In this document: piece after piece, positions 58,372 through 64,000 of the stretch | Layout: each line of letters starts with the position of its first letter | How positions within the stretch are numbered: position 1 is the first letter of the stretch | NCBI RefSeq assembly: GCF_022376445.1 | Contig: NW_025955108.1 | Location: 1 to 64,000 of the forward strand | Reading direction: 5' to 3' | DNA length: 64,000 bases | From: Fomitopsis serialis | Lineage: Eukaryota > Basidiomycota > Agaricomycetes > Polyporales > Fomitopsidaceae | Notes under the pieces: model-generated | Databases searched by the model: none | What the model saw: the letters and a program-made list of their open reading frames with translations, nothing else | Told to the model about the DNA's origin: nothing | Translations under genes and position numbers: made by a program

Positions 58372-59527
58372 GATTACAATCCCTGAGGTATGAAGGCATT
58401 GTTCTTATGATGGACCACCATGAAACACCTTAGTGATTCCTCTGGAATGGCAGTTTGTTCCCGCAGTGCACGTGACTTGCAGCCACCCCAATAAGCAGAG
58501 ATAAGCAACTGTTAGTATGGGTTACTAATCTGAGCCTGAAATTCCAGACTCCCAGATGATGCAGCTTGCACCAACAGATACAACAAATACAGTGGTTAAG
58601 TGCTCTGTTATGGATATGAGGCCCATGAAACACCTTAGCTGTTCCCCCAGTAAGGAAACTGGTGAACATATCATGTGACTGGCAGCTTGGTGGCCCACTG
58701 CTGCAAGCACTCACACACTGTAGGGCCTATATAGTCTCAGCCAGTAACAAATCATAGTATACATAGTATGCTCATCTGATAGCCCTTCATTCAGAGAGTA
58801 TACAGAAATTCTATTGAGTATATACAGTGGTTGGCTAACCCAGGAAATGCAGAACAAAAAAATGCATATGTGCCTCTGCAGATTCAAAGTGGTTGTTTAT
58901 GACTCAAATATGGTCTATGTGTACACTGTAATGCATATGTGTGGTTTAGACACTGTGGACTACTCAGTAGCTTCTATAACACAGGGAGTAAGGACTATAA
59001 TGGGTAATCTGAGCATCTTTTGCCATAATATGGCCCTTGTATACAATTTAATGGTGACCATTGCAGCTCAAAGCAATCATACACTTGCCTTTGATGTGTC
59101 TGTATATTTCATGGATTTTCTGCATTTTTCTGAGCCCCATATCCACCAGTTTGTGTAGGATTCCTCTTTGGGAAGGTGACATACTCCATATGGCAATTAT
59201 GCAGCCACTGGCTGTCTCTTGCACATAGACACAGATTCAGTTACACATACATGCATCTGTACTTGGACTATCATCTTATGGGGATGTCCACTACATGAGT
59301 AGTTCCTGGAGTGGTGTAGTAAGCTATATAAATAAGCTCACTGGGGCCACAGCAACTATCTTACAAGGTTATTGAGGATATCTGATGTCAAAATGATGGC
59401 ATAGACAGCTTCAATCACACTGCCTGGGCCATTTACAATATTCTCTGATTTTTCCGCTGTTTCATGAGTCTATACAAGCCCTCTGCACAGTAACAGTGCT
59501 CACTTACATCACTTACTAAGCACCCAG
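58372..59527 (+). repeat. R repeat, 5' part (R6)
   Basis: Starts ATTACAATCCCTGAGGTATG, where the usual CpGs of the R left end are already TpG/CpA, and runs to a decayed box ACATCACTTACTAAGCACCC at about 59505. It is close to the first 1.15 kb of R2. No gene. Sequence of a different origin starts at 59528. Confidence 0.75.
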
Positions 59528-59779
59528 ATGCCGTTCAGAGGTGCATCTGTGCGGAAATTTGGCATGGAGCGCCACAAAGTGTTCATTGGCGGCAACAATA
59601 TCAAATTGGGCCAGATGAAGCTCACATCCATCTTCACCTCATTCCCCATCAGTGCAGGCATCAAGCCATCCACAATTGCATGCTACAATAGCCACCTCAG
59701 CAATAATGACAGGCACAACTTCTCTGTGGAGCCGCAATTCAAGACCAAGGATGTCAGCAAGTGCAGCATCATCGCCTGA
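59528..59779 (+). pseudogene. Fragment resembling myo-inositol-1-phosphate synthase
   Basis: The reading frame holds ERHKVFIGGNNIKLGQMKLT, ISAGIKPSTIACYNSHLSNN and QFKTKDVSKCSII. This resembles the conserved NAD-binding and catalytic part of inositol-3-phosphate synthase (INO1/MIPS), which has GGDD-K-GQTK, AGIKP-SI-SYNHLGNNDG and FRSKE-SKS-VVDD in the same order and spacing. That identification rests on remembered family motifs. Only about 75 codons remain, and the frame ends at a TGA where the family continues. Key positions differ (GGNN for GGDD, an extra Ser in YNSHLSNN). It is probably a host exon captured or left behind between repeat copies. Confidence 0.65.
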
Positions 59780-60615
59780 CCACCTCACCACCAGTCATAC
59801 CAAGTCCAAGGGTGTGTTGAGAAATGATACCTTTAATGTTCCTTTTTTGTGCGGTGAAAGCTCAGGAACAGGAAACCAGTTCTGCACATTTTCCCAACAT
59901 TTTCCACACATTTTCCAGCTTGGAACAGGCAAGCTGGCTCCAGCCCAACTACAAACCAGGAAATGTGAGTATTTCCAACACTTTTCTGTACATGTTCTGG
60001 AGTGGACAAGGCAATCTCAACACAAGCAGGAAAATGTATGCAATATGGTCAGGAATGTTTACACGTTGCATACCATAAAAGGTTGGTAGCTGTGACTGTG
60101 ATGGGAGACCAAGTACCTGCTATTTTTCTAACATGTTCTTTGTGGTAACATTCACCATTGCCTGTTGTGTAGCCTGCTATTGTGCAGTCACCTTAGTTTG
60201 GGCAGGCTCCATGGCCATGAGAGCTTTTTCCTGATTGGCAGGAAGAAGAGTCTGCAGGTGCTCAGTCCTTGGGCATGGGCTGGGAAGGGCCCAGGTACTG
60301 AGCAGCTCCACCCCATGTGATGCCGTGCGTGAAGCCACTGAAGTCATGCAGCAGCATGCAGCTCGGAGCAGATCCGGGCAGATTTTGATGCCACACGTAC
60401 TCCAGGAATTTCTGAGTAGATGAATTTTTCATCAAGTCTCAACATTCAGCGCTAAATTCCTGCTTGTCTCCTAATAGCCTCCCCACCAAGCCTGTCACTT
60501 CATCTGTGAACAAATGGTGGCAACCAAACCTCAACCAAGCCTAGATTTTCCTCACAAGTCAAGCACCAGGAGGAGAGGAAGAGGCAGGGAAAGAGAGAAG
60601 GCAGAACTGCTTGGG
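59780..60615. other. Non-coding spacer with a cluster of ACATTTTCC motifs
   Basis: Between 59880 and 60060, ACATTTTCC or AACATTTTCC occurs three times and its inverse (GGAAATGT, GGAAAATGT, GGAATGTTTAC) three times. The rest (60080-60615) shows no gene, no known repeat and no similarity to R. An ORF at 59652-60089 is open but has no recognisable content. Confidence 0.45.
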
Positions 60616-63600
60616 ACTTGCTGGGGAGAGGGCCATAGCTGGCAGTACGATCCCTTTGGTAGGATACATGTCAATTTATGAACAACTTCATGCTGCCCGC
60701 ATCAGAAGTCATGCTTGGCAAGACTGCTAGTATATTGCCTATGCATAGAGTACTGACATATCTTTAACATTTTGCACTTCAGAGTAGCCTGCTAATTTAT
60801 TAGGTTGTTGTCATATGAGGATCATAGCTTGCAATCATGAGCAACAGACATTATGGATCTGTTTCTTACTTGGTAAATTGCCAAGTTGCTTATCAATATG
60901 ATCTGAATACTAATGAGCAGTGTTACTGGTTTGTATTGATAGTAACATAGAGCAAATAGCTTGGGAATGTTGCAAAGAAGTAAGGAGAGCCTCTAGATCA
61001 ACTAGAACTCAAGGAAGGGGAGTCTGGGGGTTGACTACAGTAACCACTACTCAGTTGGGACTTGCTGTCAGTGCTGTTGTGCAAGTATTAGCCCTTGATC
61101 AGAGAAATTCTGATACCAAAGGATGTCTTTCAGTAGATTGTTTACAGTACTTCCCCAAGTCCAAACCAATCAACAGTGGAGGATGGAACCAATATACAGA
61201 GGAGAAGTATACCAGTAAGGAATTCTGAAAAAGGCCTGTCAAGAATTGATGTGTTATACAAGGAATACAACCAAAGAATGTGCAGTTTGCTCTCACCATA
61301 AGTGAACAGTTACCAGACACTGACCAGTAGTACAAAGCCATACTAAGGTATGTTACTGGATTGGAGCTCAGCTCCTGAGTCAATAGTAATGGGCTCATGT
61401 AGTACAATGTGAAGCAATGTATCACCATAGTAAGTGCCATCAAGACTGATAGAGTCATGGGCAGGATTGATCACTGATGAATTGAAGGTACACTGGCATA
61501 AGAAAGAGTACAGAAGCAAGTGGTAGATGAGATAAATGTTTGGACTTGCTCATAGGGATGCTCCTTTTGTGCATTCATGCACAGCCTTTTAGCTACATAA
61601 AATACTTCATAGAATCCTACAAAATAGTAGAAGACTCAGTACACCACTTTCCAAGGCCATTCAAGATGCACAATAAGCTCACAGGCTCATTGTAAGGCAA
61701 GGGTAGATGTGCCAATAATTCTCACTGATCATCAAGGATGTGCTCTGTGATTCATGACACACCACTTGCATGTTATCCTGAAACACTAGCACAGCCTTAT
61801 GAACACTCAGAAATAGTGTACAGCTTGTCAAGTCACTCATAGATTACCTACCAGCTGAGATAATATATCAATAGATAACATAGTCTGAGCTAATAGAACC
61901 CCAGTAATATCTTTCAAAGCATCTGGTCACAAGGGGTCTAAGGAGAGCACTAGAAGCTTGGTAATAGTCCAGTCAGAACATACACCAATAGGTGCCACAA
62001 AGAATAACAATGTGGGGAAAAAAGATCACTGAAATCTGGTCAGAAAGCATTGTGAACCCCAAATGAAGTCCATTAAAAGAATCTAGAATAAAGATAACAA
62101 AGCCCAGGAGTGATAACAATTCCTGCTGCCTACCCTAGTCAAAGACCATATCTATGGAATTTCTTGTAAAAAAAAAAGGGTTTTCAATGCCTTGTCCTAA
62201 CAACAGACTGCATACTAAGACTTGCACATGGGCCTTTCCTGGGTATTCTAGTAATGCATACTATCAATGGTCATGCTCTCTGATCATAAGTCCAAGGATT
62301 CAGACATACTCCCAAGATAATCACCAGTGTCATTTTCTGGCTGACTGTTCATTATTTTGTGTGCACATACAATGTATGGTACTATATTTGGATTAGACAC
62401 TATATTTTTATGTTGACATTCCTTGGGCATGGCAGATACCACCCAGGATCAACTGCCAAATGGTGTACTGGTAGGCACAGTGCCACAAATTTCCAATGCT
62501 GTTCAAATATCACACATGTTCACACCTGGGTCTAAAGTGTTATATTTCCACTTTCCATATAACATGAAAGGACCCAAGATGAGTAGCTGATATTTTATCA
62601 TCACATGTAAAAGGAAACAGTTGCAGCAAATGAGAGTACTCCCAAAGTCATATTATTGACTAGAGATTTATAAAAGGACAGCCATATATTGGCTCAGACA
62701 TCCATTGTAATATGGCCTCTTCACTGTTGCTTAGTAAGCAATGCAAGTCTGCATTATTTCCATGGCAACCATGACTTCTTCTGAGCCCAATCAGGAAGAA
62801 ATCACAGCATACACTGCACAAACAGACACCACTGTCAATACATTTTTGCCCATATGAACAAGCCAAGAGCTGCCTATTCTATCTTCACATACCAAGGGCC
62901 ATTGCATGAGAATAGGATGATGGTAGTGCATACAGACATTAGATATGCTCCAGGCAAAAATTATATGAGCAATTAACAATCAAGCATAGCACCATCATAC
63001 TGTATAATTGGCACTGCTTCATATTGATACAATCAGTCAAAGACATGCTTATACTGGACTGGGACACTAGAGCTGCAGACATCAGGCTGTGAACTCTGCA
63101 TTAGCACATCTGAGATGTACTGTCATGCATTGGCCTACAACAGTCAGCACAATATGATGTCATGGGATCATCTGATTTTATCTCATTTCCTACCATTTAT
63201 CTAGCATTGCAGAGACCATCAAAGCATTTGATCACCTATGTGTGGTGTCCCTACTTTATGACATTGCTAGCCTATAGACTTTCTAGCAACAGTAGTAGAT
63301 GCACAACACAACTTGTACAATGTCTTTCTATCACTTTCTAGGATCAGTACAGTGTCATAAAGCTCTGCGAACCCATAATATTGATAGCTATGCCATTCAC
63401 ATGTGAGACAGAGCCAATATTATGAACATACTCAGCATTAACTGTGGCCTTTGTGCCACAGGTGTTCACCATTTTCTGCATATGCCATTGCCTGCCAAAG
63501 GGTTTAGACATGAGCCAATCAATACTTATAGCAAGCAGTACAAGGTGAATGGACTCATCCAGAATATTCCCTTGTTTTATCCACATTTTCTGAGCCCAGA

Positions 63601-64000
63601 CACAGCAGATAACTCGGACTTTCCATTTTGAGAAGGTCAGGTACCACATATGGCATGTTTCATTCAGGTCTCATATAGCCACACAATCCATAGGCAGTTG
63701 GCAAGCATCACAGGAAACACAAACAAAGTGAAAGAACCAGTGTGTACAGAGGAATATGTATTTTATTTTGCTTTGTGAATGGTGGGTGCCATGTTTATAT
63801 GAATCCATGGGAAGGCATACTATGTACAGCCTCTCTGACATCATATACATGACTGGGAATATTCCCAATTGTTTTTGATTTTTTGGGAGACCATAGCACA
63901 GCAAATACATTGTCACTAATGAGCTTGTGGCTTGCATTCAAACTCAGCCCAATAGCCTGCCTTTGCAGGGCCTATTGAAGAGTTGAACTGAACAGAATAG
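60616..64000 (-). mobile_element. R repeat, inverted copy R4, cut by the window end; right arm of the large inverted repeat
   Basis: Starts ACTTGCTGGGGAGAGGGCCA and mirrors 35165 down to 31772 with a few substitutions and small indels. One 10-bp duplication (TTCATAAATG) is present only in R2. Short ORFs (61099-61458, 62154-62396, 62660-62866, 63344-63649) are mirror images of ORFs in R2. No gene. Confidence 0.85.

Noticed and set aside
1..64000. CRISPR array, rRNA operon or bacterial-type operon
   Set aside because: No regularly spaced identical repeats with unique spacers and no rRNA motifs; short spliceosomal introns show a eukaryote.

Overview
The window looks like repeat-dominated nuclear DNA of a basidiomycete, most likely an Agaricomycete. 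Three lines of evidence point there: several copies of a Plavaka-type (CACTA-like) transposase, which is typical of Agaricomycetes; genes with very short introns (about 45-60 nt, GT...AG); and a Tad-like LINE with an RNase H domain. No rRNA, tRNA, CRISPR array or housekeeping gene is intact here. The only clear link to host metabolism is a captured fragment resembling myo-inositol-phosphate synthase (about 59.5-59.8 kb).

Layout. 1-2.3 kb: an 84-bp tandem repeat and a non-autonomous element (S) with ATGGGT-rich ends. 2.3-13.2 kb (+): the last exon of a Plavaka transposase, then three tandem members (A, B, C) of an unrecognised three-exon gene family, which I label PAG (Plavaka-associated gene). 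B is split by a 6.4-kb LINE flanked by a perfect 12-bp target-site duplication. 13.5-16.6 kb (-): an unrecognised multi-exon gene. 17.3-27.3 kb (+): a decayed Plavaka copy whose ORF is split by a 5.3-kb non-coding repeat (R), followed by PAG-D. 27.5-35.2 kb: R copies. 35.2-44.9 kb: PAG fragments H and G, a third Plavaka copy (-) split by a 5'-truncated Ty1/copia element, a solo LTR in the opposite orientation, then PAG-F and PAG-E (-). 45-64 kb: S, a short LINE tail, PAG-I, and many direct and inverted R copies holding a nested pair of solo LTRs and the inositol-synthase fragment.

How it fits together. In all three Plavaka copies the transposase is followed within 162-266 bp, on the same strand, by a PAG gene. 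The simplest reading is that PAG is a second gene carried by this Plavaka lineage. PAG-A is the only intact copy visible (three exons, 306 codons). The R repeat has fixed ends, no credible coding capacity and strong CpG depletion except in short conserved boxes. It forms two sets of nearly identical inverted arms (1.58 kb, and at least 3.39 kb). Transposon genes in the 23-26 kb block carry repeated in-frame stops of the CGA-to-TGA type, and the solo LTR at 57 kb has lost nearly every CpG, which suggests methylation-driven or RIP-like decay.

Coordinates of exons and element ends were read by eye. Where a border rests on comparing copies inside this window, the entry says so.
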